From the NCBI GenBank assembly GCA_031772625.1, contig CM062814.1, positions 822,934,757 through 822,998,756 of the forward strand: DNA of 64,000 nucleotides. Direction: 5' to 3'. Numbering within the stretch: the first letter of the stretch is position 1; every line of letters begins with the position of its first letter. Below the pieces are notes generated by a model. The model worked only from the letters and a program-made list of their open reading frames with translations. It made no database searches and had not been told where the DNA came from. A program made the position numbers and the translations under genes. Shown here piece after piece: positions 35,650 to 46,599 of the stretch. This DNA comes from Pinus tabuliformis. Taxonomy: Eukaryota > Streptophyta > Pinopsida > Pinales > Pinaceae.

Positions 35650-36600
35650 ATAGAGGAAATTACAAGAGAGCTCTAGCATATTAAGCTCCCAAAATTTGTT
35701 GGAGAATGTGTCAATGGACAAGAAGAAGCCTGGTTGGAGGGAATGATAAGATGTTTTTCACTAAGAGAGTATACTTCCAAGTCAAATGCTAAGATAGAAA
35801 TATTTTAAATCGGAGATAATTCCCTGAATTGGTGGGGTGACTTGGATCAAGAACTACACCTCACTCCTCACACAGTTGCCTAGGAGTTATTTAAGGAAAG
35901 GTTTAGGAAGAAGTACTTACCCACATATTACAAAGAACAACAAGTAGGAGCCTTTAATGTTTTGGCATATGGAAACCACAAAGTAGGAGAAAATGAGATT
36001 CATGGAATTGGTTAAGTATGTCTCCTACATGGATAATGATCAGTTCCAGGTAGATCACTTCATCTATGGATTGAACCCTAAGATTAGGAAAACGGTTTGG
36101 ATGTGGAAACCATCCTTAGTTGTAGAGGTTGTTAATCATGCTCACTATGTAAAAGAGCACTTGGACTTGAAATGGGGAAACAAAACAAATTTTCCACAAC
36201 AACCAAGATTTGTAGGGAAGGCCCCTCGAACCTTCTCAGGGCAGGAAGTTCGAGGCCACTGCCATATGGAAATAGGGTTGTACCCATAACAACAACAATC
36301 AAGGTTTCAATGGTTTCTAGTGCAACTTCACTGAAAAATTCATAGGCTCAAGCAAGTCAAGGTGAGATGTGTGGAGCTACGAGAAGGGGTAAGGGTCCTA
36401 AGGCAAGGAGCTCTTTCTAGGGAGCCCCACAACATTGTATTCAAATTTTACCATGCAACACTTGTTGGGGATGTGGGGGACCTCAATACCACTGTTAATA
36501 TCCTGAGTTACAAATTGGTAACAACCATAGAGAAGGAAAGGCACCAATGGAAGGAGCAGGCAACCACCATGAGATCTATGTCGTAGTTGATAACCTCCAA
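35650..36600 (+). pseudogene. F gag
   Basis: Blocks typical of Gypsy gag are seen: 'FVGECVNGQEEAWLEGM' near 35.7 kb, 'FKERFRKKYLPTYYKEQQ' near 35.9 kb, 'MRFMELVKYVSYMDNDQFQV' and 'HFIYGLNPKIRKTVWMW' at 36.0-36.1 kb. Broken fossil. Confidence 0.75.
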
Positions 36601-36639
36601 GATTGACACCAATCCTTCATGGCAGAAACATCAGGTATG

Positions 36640-37000
36640 ATAATCCATGTAAAAGTTAAATTTTGTTTGATTGTGGTGCTAGTGATAGTTTCATTTCACC
36701 AGTTGCATTAGAAAAATGTGGGTTGACATCCTATTAGAAGGATGACTTAAAACAAGTTGAAATGGATTATGGGGTAAAACAAGCAGTAGGACCTAATGTT
36801 GCCCAATGTTGGGTAAACCTCGGGTGTGTACAACTAAGTTGGAGGCATACGTCACTACACTGGGAATGTCTGATGTAATCATCAAAATGGACTAAATAGA
36901 AGCTTGTCAAGCTTTGGCATATTGTTTCAAAAAGAACGTGATATGTTTAGATGATGAAGGTATGTCAATAAATATATGTGGTATCTAGAGAGGAGTGTCC
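36640..37000 (+). pseudogene. F aspartic protease remnant
   Basis: The translation gives 'KFCLIVVLVIVSF'-like and 'DCGASDSFISPVALEKCG' blocks near 36.67 kb, matching a retropepsin active site followed by the usual 'F[IV]S' helix. Its position between gag and RT supports it. Broken fossil. Confidence 0.6.
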
Positions 37001-37099
37001 CTATGATTCATCTCCATGATAAAGGTAAAATATTGCCTTGGGAAAGGTTGCAAATTATATGCAGTTGAGATAGTAAGTGGTTAGAAGGGACCCTCCCTA

Positions 37100-38420
37100 G
37101 ATCAACACCCAATTTTGTTAGAATTTGAGGATGTTTTCCCCAAAGAGTTGCCACGATTACTCCCTGTGAGGGAGATCGATTTCACAATTGACCTAAAACC
37201 TGGTACAAAGCGAATATCCATGACACCCTATAGGAATATGACTCCATAACTTTGTGAGTTGTATATGCAATTAAAATAGATATTAGATTTGGGATTTATT
37301 AAACCTAGTATTTCACCTTGGGGTGCGCTAGTGATTTTCATAAGAAAGAAAGATGGTTCCTTAATATTGTGCATAGATTACAGGGACTTGAATTGAGGCA
37401 TATTAAAGAATAGGTACCTGATACCCAAAATAGATGACCTGTTTGATAGAATGAAGGGAGAAACAATTTTCTCGAAAATTGATTTGTGATCCAGATACCA
37501 CTAACTACGGATTAAAGAAGGATGCATATCAAAAATTACATTTTGAATTCGATTTGGACACTATGAGTTCATAGTAGTGTTGTTTGGTTTAACCAATGCA
37601 CCAACAATGTTCATGAGCCTCATGAATGGCATGTTCCGAAATTATTTGGAACACTATGTGCAAGTCTTCCTAGACGATATTCTCGTGTACTCCAAGAATG
37701 AAAAGGAGCATGAAGGGCACCTAATGGTTGTGTTGACATACTTAAAGGAAAATTAGTTGTATGTGAAGTTGTCAAAATTTTCTTTCTTTTAGAAGAAAAT
37801 TGATTACCTCGGGCACATCATCTAAGGAGAAGGGATTTCAATTGACCCAAAAAAGTTTAAGGTCGTAATGGATTGGTTGGTGCCTAAAAATGCTCATGAT
37901 GTGCATAGCTTCATGGGACTAATGGGTTATTATCGAATATTTATAGAATGGTTTTGAAAGATAGTGAAACCCATTGCCACATTACAACGGAAGGGGGTTG
38001 GATATGAATGGAAAAATGAATGTGACACTGCATTCACCAAACTAAAGAGATTACTAACTAGTGCACTGCTCCTTCAAGTTCCTGACATGGAGAAGGACTT
38101 CACAATTTTCAGAGATGCTTTGAAGCAAGGATTGGGAGCAGTGTTGATGTAAGAAGGTGGAGCAATAACTTATGAATCAAGGAAGTTGAAGAAATGTGAA
38201 GATTTGTATACTACTCATGACTTACAATTAGCAATAGGATAAGTTTTGAGTTAAAAATGTATCATGAGAGCTTGAAGCATCTCTTCACTCAAAGGGATTT
38301 GAACGATAGGCATAGGCAATGGAGATAATTCATGATTGAGTACGGATTTGGGATTTTGTACATTAAGGGAAAGGAGAATATGGTGGTTGATGCACTAAGC
38401 AGGATGCCACAAACCTTCTT
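37100..38420 (+). pseudogene. F reverse transcriptase and RNase H
   Basis: 'VFPKELP' and 'REIDFTIDLKPGTK' precede RT near 37.13-37.2 kb. RT blocks are '[17 protein letters not shown]', 'LCIDYRDLN', '[20 protein letters not shown]', '[15 protein letters not shown]' and the catalytic '[20 protein letters not shown]' near 37.66 kb. RNase H follows with 'DFTIFRDALKQGLGAVLM' near 38.1 kb and 'GKENMVVDALSRMP' near 38.37 kb. Broken fossil. Confidence 0.85.
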
Positions 38421-38579
38421 ATTGGTACCCTTGAGGGTCAATTTGAGGGAGCGTGTGCTGGAAAAACTCTTTGAAGATAGTTGGTATCTTAAGGTTACAT
38501 CAACACTCTAGAGTGGGGAGTAGATAGAAACAAAATTTGAGTGGTATGTCCTTGAACCAAGACTATTGATATTTTAAGG

Positions 38580-39379
38580 GAGAATGTACATCTTTGAGGA
38601 AGGAAGTATACAAAGAACCATCCTCAATGATTCACATAGAGAACTCTATTGTGCACATCCTAATGTGAAGAAGATGTATGCATACATGAATAAACTCTTC
38701 TTTTGGGTAGGCATGAAGCGTGACATAATCTAGTTTGTAACCAAGTGTCTTGGATGTTAATAAGTGAAGGTTGATCATCACCACCCAACAAGACTGCTAC
38801 AACTACATGACATTCCTATATCTAAATGGGAGGCCATTTCTATGGATTTCATTATTGGTTTGCCACTCACTTCACAAAGGCACAAATGCATATTGGTTGT
38901 AGTTGATAAATTGACCAAAAGTTCTTGTTTCATCCTAGTGAGAGACACTTATGATGTTATTGATTTGGCATGAGTGTTTATAAGTGAAGTTATCCGGCTA
39001 CTTGGATTACCCACAAAGATAATTTCTAATAGAGACTTTCACTTTACATCTAGATTTTGGACAAGTTTGTAGTCAACGTTGGGGACTTAGTTGAACCTGA
39101 GCAATACATATCGTCCTAAAACTGATGGGAAAACCGAAAGAGCAAATCAGGTTATGGAAGACATACTTAGAATGTGCGTTATGGATAACCAAACTCAGTG
39201 GGAAAGGTGCATACCATTGCTAGAGTTTGCTTAAATAACAGTTACCACAGTTTAATCGAGATGCCTCCTTATCAAGATATATATGGGAGACCATTCAAGA
39301 CACCATTGGGTTAGAAAAGGTTGGAGGACATGATAATTATCAAGCCATAATTGGTTCAAGTAATGGAGGAATAGGTAAG
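38580..39379 (+). pseudogene. F integrase
   Basis: Integrase blocks are present in order: 'HPNVKKMYAYM' and 'LFFWVGMKRDI' near 38.66-38.72 kb, 'KWEAISMDFIIGLPLTSQRH' near 38.83 kb, 'CILVVVDKLTKSSCF', 'LGLPTKIISNRDFHFTSRFW' near 39.0 kb, 'TDGKTERANQVMEDILRMC' near 39.13 kb, and the 'MPPYQDIYGRPFKTPLG' block near 39.27 kb. It ends where the reversed LTR piece begins. Broken fossil. Confidence 0.83.
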
Positions 39380-39790
39380 TGATCCTGACTTATGCAGGAA
39401 CGTAACAGAATACATATATAAACATAAACACATAGATGCAGTAGAAATAAGTCTTCATTTCATTAATATCACAAAACTAAAAGATGCTTACAAGCAAAAA
39501 GGAAATAAACTAGCTCGGGCAATGGTAGCTTATCTCTGAGAAGAGATGTGGTGGCTACATGCCTCTAAACTGTGTTACAATGAGGCTCAAGGGCATTTTT
39601 ATTATTAAACAATAAAGGGAAACCCTAAACAACCGAAACCCTAACCCCAAGAGATGGAACACCAAGAGTTTGTGGGCCCCATTTGGGTTAGTTGGGAAGC
39701 CAAATTCTCAGGGTTGTAACTTGGTCATATGATCTTGTTTGGCACATACGATACCTCGTTAGAAATATCTCTCCGAGTAACTCGTAGCTT
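39380..39790 (-). repeat. Fragment of an A2-family LTR, reversed
   Basis: The reverse complement of about two thirds of the A2 LTR (10707-11330). It begins TGATCC and shares blocks such as 'atggtagcttatct', 'gagaagagatgtgg', 'ctacatgcctct', 'aacaccaa' and 'gtgggcccc'. No internal sequence accompanies it, so it is a solo-LTR-like remnant inserted after the integrase of F. Confidence 0.85.
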
Positions 39791-40742
39791 ATTATAGTAG
39801 ACAATTAATTAACATTTAAGCTTGATTAGCAAATAAGCTATGATTAACTTTAAGCATGAATATTGTTTAAGCTTATGGTTAGCCTTAAGATTGCTTAATA
39901 GTTAAGTTTGATTAGTGGTTAATTATTAATTAACCCTTAACCTTAATTAATAAGTTATTATTATTAGTTCAACATTTAATTAAAGCTTAACCCATAAAAG
40001 TGAATCTTATTATTCTATTACTTTTATTATTATTTTAAATTAGAATTATTATTTTAATTATTTATATTCCCCATGATCTAACAAGGCTTAATGACCTTGA
40101 GTCAATTCAAGGATGGGCGAGATGGGGTAGTGGCTCGAGGAGTAAGCATGGGGAGGGGAGAAGCCAAAGGCATTGAATTTAAAGGAATGAGGGGCATTCA
40201 TGACATTGATGACAATTGGTTGATATGGATGAGGAAGGAAGGCATCAGGTGAGAGGAGGAGAATGGAGGGGGGATTCTCCTTTGTGTTTTTTGGAGCTTA
40301 AAGTGGGTAACCAAGAAGAAGATAGAATAGACAGAAGGAGGAGAACTAGGTGATGAGAGTGAGGAGTGAGTAATCAGATTGGTTTGAGGTTGGAGGGTGT
40401 TGGATCTACTTCAGACACACTATGACTGCGTTTGGACTTGGGCTCGGGGGGATTAGGAACCTATGGAGGTTCCCTGGGTTAGAAAGTCAGATAGACTTTC
40501 CTAGTTAGCTAGGTGGCATATTCAGTCGAGCGATCCCGGCAGGAGCACCACAATTGAGCCACTAAGACATAACTAGGTATGTATTTTATTGTAATTTAAT
40601 TCATGTAAAATGTTTTAAATCATTTTTTTATATATATGCTATTAAAAAAGAAATAATTATGTGTTTTGTATATGTTGTTTTCCTTCTTGTGAAATTATGT
40701 GATAAATTTAGTTTTGATTAGAGGGCCCTGGGTTGGGTCCCT
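39791..40742 (+). repeat. Probable 3' LTR of F
   Basis: It begins with an AT-rich stretch full of 'ttaattaa' (39.79-40.07 kb), then a G-rich purine region (40.1-40.4 kb). Its last 330 bases (40414-40742) match 1-322 of the window. It lies directly downstream of the F integrase, apart from the inserted LTR piece. The LTR start is not resolved. Confidence 0.5.
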
Positions 40743-40911
40743 ATAGATCATCCCTATTTTGGGGAGCTAAAATTACAACCTTTTGTAACCATGACATCAA
40801 CAACCAAGGCCATTGTAAACGACTCTTAAATCCAACCCTTGAATCAAAAATTTGTGTTGTGAATAACAACACCTTTTTTAGGGGGTTGGAATTGCAACTT
40901 GTTAAGGCTGT

Positions 40912-41237
40912 TGTTGTAATCTAGTGAAAATCATACATAGTTACTAGTAGACAGACATCAAGTAATCATATGATAAACATAGACAAGATGCAAAGAGACA
41001 CAATAATGGAGAACCAATAGAAGAGCACAATTATATCTTTATTATGTGTCGGAAACCAAAACTAGAATTGTTACATCGTATACAGACATACATATATATA
41101 GATTGTCGAGACAATTATGCTAGTCTAATTGTCTGACCAAAAATGTTACTTAGTATATCATTAGTTAGCCTTCATTTCAGTATGGACTTGTCGACATCAC
41201 TTGGGCTAGTTGGTTGAACCGACTAGATCCTCCAACA
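40912..41237 (-). repeat. 3' LTR of D (left end)
   Basis: 326 bp, aligning end to end with 53121-53443. Shared blocks include 'agtagacagacat', 'gacacaataa' and 'catatatatag'. Confidence 0.88.
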
Positions 41238-41252
41238 TCTCCCCCACCCTCA
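41238..41252 (-). promoter_or_regulatory. Polypurine tract of D
   Basis: The plus strand reads 'tctcccccaccctca', so the minus strand is a purine run (GGGTGGGGGAGA) ending exactly at the 3' LTR. This fixes the orientation of D. Confidence 0.85.
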
Positions 41253-41299
41253 AAGAATTCTTCATCCCGAAGAAGGGGAAAGTTAGAGTGTAACAAAAA

Positions 41300-43720
41300 T
41301 TTAAAAAAAGATTTTTTTTTCCTTTTTTTTTACATTCATAACAATGGTTCTCAAAAGTGAAATGCTAAGTACATTATTACAATAAAATAAAAATAACATA
41401 GAACATTTGGCGGGTCCTTTCCCTGTGCTTCTGCTGTTGCGATTGGAACCTTTGAAGCTAGTTGTGTCGACTTATTCTTTGCCTGGTCAACTTCCTCTTC
41501 CTGAGATTATTGTTCTGAAGTTGCAACATATGTTGAAACACTGGGTGCATAAAACTCATGGGTAGGTTGTGGTGGACATGGTGATGTTGAACATGCTAAT
41601 GGAGGCAGAGTCATGCTTAGAAACACAATTTGATAAATTATTGGAGTGAAAATATGCAAGTGCTCATCGAAGATAAACCATTCTCGAACTACCACTCTAG
41701 CTTTAACACTAGATTCTATGAGATCAGACAAGTATTGCACATTTTCTTCCATAGGTGTGTTCTCTTCTATCCTCTGAGTAAAGGGCTTGGCTTCTTCAAT
41801 GCTCATAACTTGGTTAAGAATTCCCTGCAAAAATTTTGATGCATTGGAAGCTTCGTGCTGGGATTTATTTCCCTCTCTTAACCACTAGTGGTGTTGTTGT
41901 AGTAGTTGCGAATAATTTTCCCTTTCCTATTCCAACTGAGTATTGATTGTTTGTTGCATTCTAGTATCTAAAGTTTGTCTCACTGACAGGTCTCTGATAA
42001 GCAGCTCTTGAGCCCTTATTTTCGAATGAATAGAAGCCAAGTAGGTGGGCCAATTATTCAATGTAGCAGTAATGGTAGATCCTCTGTCCAGTGTGGTTTC
42101 TAGAGTTTGCTTTGCTGTTAGAAACTCATTGTGGGCCTTTTGCAAGGCCTGTGTAAAATTAGGATTTACAACAATTGAAGGTCGGGTCTGCATTTTCGAC
42201 ACTTGTGCATGGATCTCGACGTTCTGATCAATCAATTATTCTAACAGTTATTGGACAACAACGATGTGATCCTCAATATTAGCTGGAGTTGGAATATATA
42301 ATTTTTTGTTGCTTGATTTTGACATGCCAGCTAAGTCTCCTTCTCTCATTCCTAGTGTTGGAGAGTGTTGGTATCCTAATTTATTTTTCGCAGTCTTTTC
42401 CTAGTAGCCTTAACTAATTTCTCTATAACTTGAAAAAGTTGTTTATCACTAGCAAGATTGAAGTCATCATACTAAGCATTAATATCAACAAGCTTATTTT
42501 TGTACTTGGATGTTGGAGTGGTTGTTGTAGCTGGCTTTGTAGTCGTGTTTGAAGTCAGAACTGACTTGGTACTTGGTGGATTGATGAATGGTGCAATACC
42601 AATAATAACTACCTAAGTCATTTTGTCTTTCAACTGCTCAATCAACACACTCGTTGTCTGATGGTCTTTGATAGTTTCATCAGAGAGGGTTCACTCAGAT
42701 GAGTTTTCTTTTGAATTGTCCTTTGAATTATTGTGAATGTCTGACTAATTTAATTCCAAATGGTTTTCATCTGATTGGTTCAACCTCGACTAGGTTTTTT
42801 CGGACTAAGTATGCTCTAACTGATTTTGCCCCGATAGGTCTCATTCTGACTAAGTTTTCTGAGACTGCTCTTTCTCAGATTGATCTATCTTAACCTATTC
42901 TTTTTCAAACTGCTCTTCTTTATACTATTCCTTGTTAGATTGCTCATGATCTAACTGGTGGTTCTCTTGTAAAACATGGGTCGAAGATTGGACAAGAGTA
43001 TCATCTGTCAAGTCAATCTCAGTTACTATGGGATTCTGGCATGACTGGTTATGAGAATGCACTTTTGTTCCATTATGTTGATGTTGTTGAGAAGTTGAGC
43101 TAGCATTATACTTAATTTTTTAGTTAACTTCATTCATTTTTTTCTAAATGCTACCAACAAAAACGCCCTTAACTCTTTCTAGGGCATCCCGAATTTGACT
43201 CTTGATGGAAAGATTTTTATGCTTCCTAGTTTTCTTAGTTACTTTTTCTTTTGGTTGTAGTGGTTTGATGACTTCTTACAGTTGTTGTTGCTTTTCAGAT
43301 CATCTAATTTTATTTCTTTGAGCACTTTCTTCCATTAAGATGACGGGGTGGATTTAGGACTAACAAAAATTTCTTTGCGTGTGAACTTCTGTGAAGATTT
43401 AGAAGGGAACTAACAGGTTAACTTTAAAGGGTTGCAAATATAAGGCGATTTGAACATCTTCTTCGACTTCAATATCCTTCAATGGGGTAATAATGTCATG
43501 GGATGGGTTGAAAACTGCAGGTGGAATGACAAAGTTAGTGTTGGACTTTTAACACAGTTCGTCAAATATTTGGTAAATAGATGGCTAGGAAGGGAGTTCC
43601 TGAGGGTCGAATTCAACAGAGTTGTTATACCAAACATAGGTATTGTGTAGGCATAACTAGATATGGTAGCGAGGGGGGAGGGCTCGACGAATATGTCGGG
43701 GGAAGGGGCTTTGAGCAATT
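41300..43720 (-). pseudogene. D extra coding-like region between integrase and 3' LTR
   Basis: Minus-strand translation gives helical, polar sequence. Near 42.2-41.93 kb is a likely coiled coil ('QALQKAHNEFLTAKQTLETT', 'IRDLSVRQTLDTRMQQTINT'), and near 41.8-41.5 kb is 'MEENVQYLSDLIESSVKARV'. The region 43.4-42.4 kb is rich in charged residues. No enzyme motif is visible. Several long plant Gypsy groups (Athila, Tat) are known to carry additional ORFs outside gag-pol, and this position would fit. Its function is unknown. Broken fossil. Confidence 0.5.
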
Positions 43721-43721
43721 G

Positions 43722-44585
43722 CTTTCCCCTTAGATAAATCTCTGAGCATATGTGATTGAATATTGTCTCCTGTTTATGTTGTGATTTCTCGATTGATTAA
43801 TTGTTTTCGCTGATGAGTAGAGTATATTCAAGTCTTTTATTTTAGTATATTACATAAGAAATTTGAATCTACAAGTAATTTCTACATGGTATAGGAGCTA
43901 GATTCACAGTAGAGAAGAGAATTCAAAGTTATCATTGCAGGAGGATTCAAGATTGCAGATTGAGGGGCAGAGAGATTTCCCACAAGGAGATCAAGACTTA
44001 GAGGGAGTCTAGTTTCAGAGGGAGCAACCCTACGGAAGCTAGTACTTAATGATCTAGGGAGATAAGACTCATTATTGCAGTAGTTGCAACAACAGTTTGG
44101 AAGCAACAATAGAGTAGTAGAAACAACAATATGAGTAGATGAAATTTCACCATGCATGCAACCATACCTCCAGGAGTGAGGTGGGGCGATGTAGATCCCT
44201 AGTCCAAAAGTTGCAGAAATTTTGGCAAGATCCATTGAGGTGTTTTTTGTCTCATGGATCATTACCTTTCTACGGGGGCCCGTAGTATTCAGTAGTAGGA
44301 GGATCAATGTCTGTCAGATACTGAGAAGTGCGGAGTAGAGTTGACAACAAAGCAGGAGGCTTAGTAGCAGAGTCAGCAGCAACACAATTTTCCCAGTAGA
44401 CAATTGCAGATTGATTCAGTGATTATTATTTATTTATTTTGATGCTCTTCAATTGTAGATGTTGTAGTAGCAACAAAAACAATGAGAAGTGTTGCATGCA
44501 ATACATTCCAAAGTTGTTGGATCGGGGTAGATGTGAATCCCTTTCTTGTTGAGAGGGAGTGTTGAAAATGGCAACAAGAAAGGGG
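43722..44585 (+). mobile_element. Copia remnant E, same family as C, inside D
   Basis: The left part (about 43.72-43886) matches the last 170 bases or so of the C LTR, ending CTACA. A primer-site variant TGGTATAGGAGC follows at 43887. A short internal region with no recognisable pol comes next. The tract 'gagagggag' then abuts TGTTGAAAATG at 44560, the start of the other LTR. Only parts of both LTRs remain, and the inside is about 0.67 kb. It may be a shortened non-autonomous relative or a collapsed copy. It interrupts D between integrase and the extra coding region. Confidence 0.8.
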
Positions 44586-44589
44586 TTCC

Positions 44590-45400
44590 TCTATCGTTGA
44601 TAAGAACCAAGGGGCAACTAAATCATGTTACTATGTTTTCGTATATAAATTTAGCTACAACTTCTTTAGTGCATGATCCATCTGGCTCAACTTCTACCCA
44701 CTTTGCTCGATATTCAACTGCAGTTATTATATATTTCATTCTCGCCCTCTTACCTTTTATGGGAAATGGTCTGACAAAGTCGATCGTCCATATCTCAAAA
44801 GGTAGTGAAGGGATAAATGAGTGCAACAATATTTGGTGTTTTGGTAGAGGGCAGATCGTTCTTTGTCATATATTGCATTTTTGTACATATTGTCGACAAT
44901 CATGAAATAATGTTGGCCACTAGAGGCCTACTTGCATTATCTTCCATGCAATCGTTTCTCCTTGGTAATGTCCTATGGCTCCCCATTTTTGTGATTTGTC
45001 AATGATTACTTCTCTTTCATGTTTTAAAGCACATCTGCGAAGTACTTCATTGATTACCAGCTTATATAACTATTTGTTTATTAATGTGTATGGTGTTTCT
45101 TTTATAGAAAGTCCCTTTTTCTTCTTGTTTGATAGACCGTCAGGTGATTTCCTCGTATGTAAGGATTATGAAATTTTGTCAAGTTCTGATGGAACTGATT
45201 CAATTATGAATATATGTGCATCAAGAAGGTCGTCATACATATCAGTCAGTTCCTCCTGAGACTCAAGTCAGGATAGATGGTCAGGACTGAAGTTATGCTT
45301 TCTCAATCATAGAATAACTTTGAATTCGAATTATTGGAATAATAATAACCATCGATAGATTTGACCTTGACAAACTGGTTTGTTGACAAGATATTTTAAT
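44590..45400 (-). pseudogene. D integrase region
   Basis: The minus-strand translation near 44.83-44.62 kb contains the integrase core start 'FEIWTIDFVRPFPIKGKRAR', 'MKYIITAVEYRAKWVEVEPD' and 'EVVAKFIYENIVT'. Upstream (44.85-45.1 kb) are zinc-binding-like residues. The Copia remnant E cuts off what follows. Broken fossil. Confidence 0.78.
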
Positions 45401-46560
45401 GCTTAGTGATCAATGTAAAATATGAAAGGGTTAGCCAAAAGGTAGTGTTGAAATTTTTGCAACACGAAAATCATCGCTAGAGCTTTGCATTCTGTCATGG
45501 AGTAGTTTCGTTCAGCTTTGTTAAGCTTTTGAATGGCGTAGGCAGTTGGATGGTCTATTAGTTCCTCATCGGGTTGTGCTAGTACTACTACGACTACAAC
45601 ATTTGATGCATCAACATGTACATGGAATTGTTTGGACCAATCGGGAAATTTAAGGATTAGAGCTTCAACTAATTTCTTTTTTAACAACTAGAAAGACTCA
45701 TCACATTCATTATACCAAATAAAATTGACATCTTTCTTTAAAGCTTGTCAGTTGGAAACGAGATGTCAGAGTAGTGTCGAATGAATTTTCTATAATATCC
45801 TATATGTCCTAAGAATATTTAATTTGTTTCTAATTTAGAAGAAGCTTTAGGTCTAAGATCAACTTGCTTTTCTCCATATCTATTTTGATTCCCTCATTTG
45901 AAACCACATGGCCCAACAATATTCCAATAAGTGTTGTAAATATGCATTTTTTTATATTCAAGGATAAACGTATTTGATGACATCTCTCAAGCACTAGTTG
46001 TAACCACTAAATACGATATTTAGTAATGTGTACATTGTTCAATCATCGAAATATACTACCATTTTTTTATAGATATATTATTGGAATGCTTTGAAAATGA
46101 TCCCAGAGAATACTATTGGGGCATTCTTTAAATCGAACAGCATTACTGTGTAAGCAAAAGAGCCAAATTCAATAACAAAAGTTGTTTTTTCTCAATCTTC
46201 TTCTGCTATAGGTACTTGGTTATAGTCTGAGAACCCGTCAGTTAAGAAATAACATTCATGTCCCACGACCTGATTTAATATTTCATAAGCAAATGGAGTC
46301 GGGAATGGGTCTGTGATTGTTAATTTATTTAATCCTCGATAATCGACATAAATGCACAGTCTGGTTAGGTCATGCTTCTTTAGCTAAACGACCATAGGCC
46401 TTGCCAACTCTGATGTTGCTATAGGGTAAATAATACCAACGGTTAACATTCCTTCAATTAATTTTTTCACAATGGATTTATACTTATGTGCAAGCTTATA
46501 AGGTATTTCTTTATTGGTTTAGCTCCCAGAATGAGATTGATTTTAATTTCTCCCATTTCC
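45400..46560 (-). pseudogene. D reverse transcriptase and RNase H
   Basis: On the minus strand RT blocks are seen from 46.5 to 45.7 kb: 'KKLIEGMLTVGIIYPI', 'CIYVDYRGLNKLTITDPFPT', 'GHECYFLTDGFSDYNQVPIA', 'KTTFVIEFGSFAYTVMLFDL' and 'KNAPIVFS'. RNase H lies at 45.69-45.40 kb with 'FHVHVDASNVVVVVVLAQPD' and 'YSMTECKALAMIFVLQKFQH'. The wording points to the Tat side of plant Gypsy. Broken fossil. Confidence 0.82.
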
Positions 46561-46599
46561 CTAACAAGTCATTTTAAATCCTTATAATATTGCGTGAAA

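Larger units (their letters stand above)
35113..40742 (+). mobile_element. Ty3/Gypsy element F, Tekay/Del-like
   Basis: A plus-strand Gypsy relict with gag, protease, RT, RNase H and integrase in order, followed by LTR-like sequence ending near 40742. RT blocks ('[18 protein letters not shown]', 'GHYEF', 'LFGLTNAPT', '[16 protein letters not shown]') most resemble plant Tekay/Del chromoviruses. Its 5' limit is uncertain. An AT-rich stretch from about 30.56 kb may be its 5' LTR, split by the 4.3-kb insertion. A reversed A2-family LTR piece lies after the integrase. Heavily broken and old. Confidence 0.75.
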
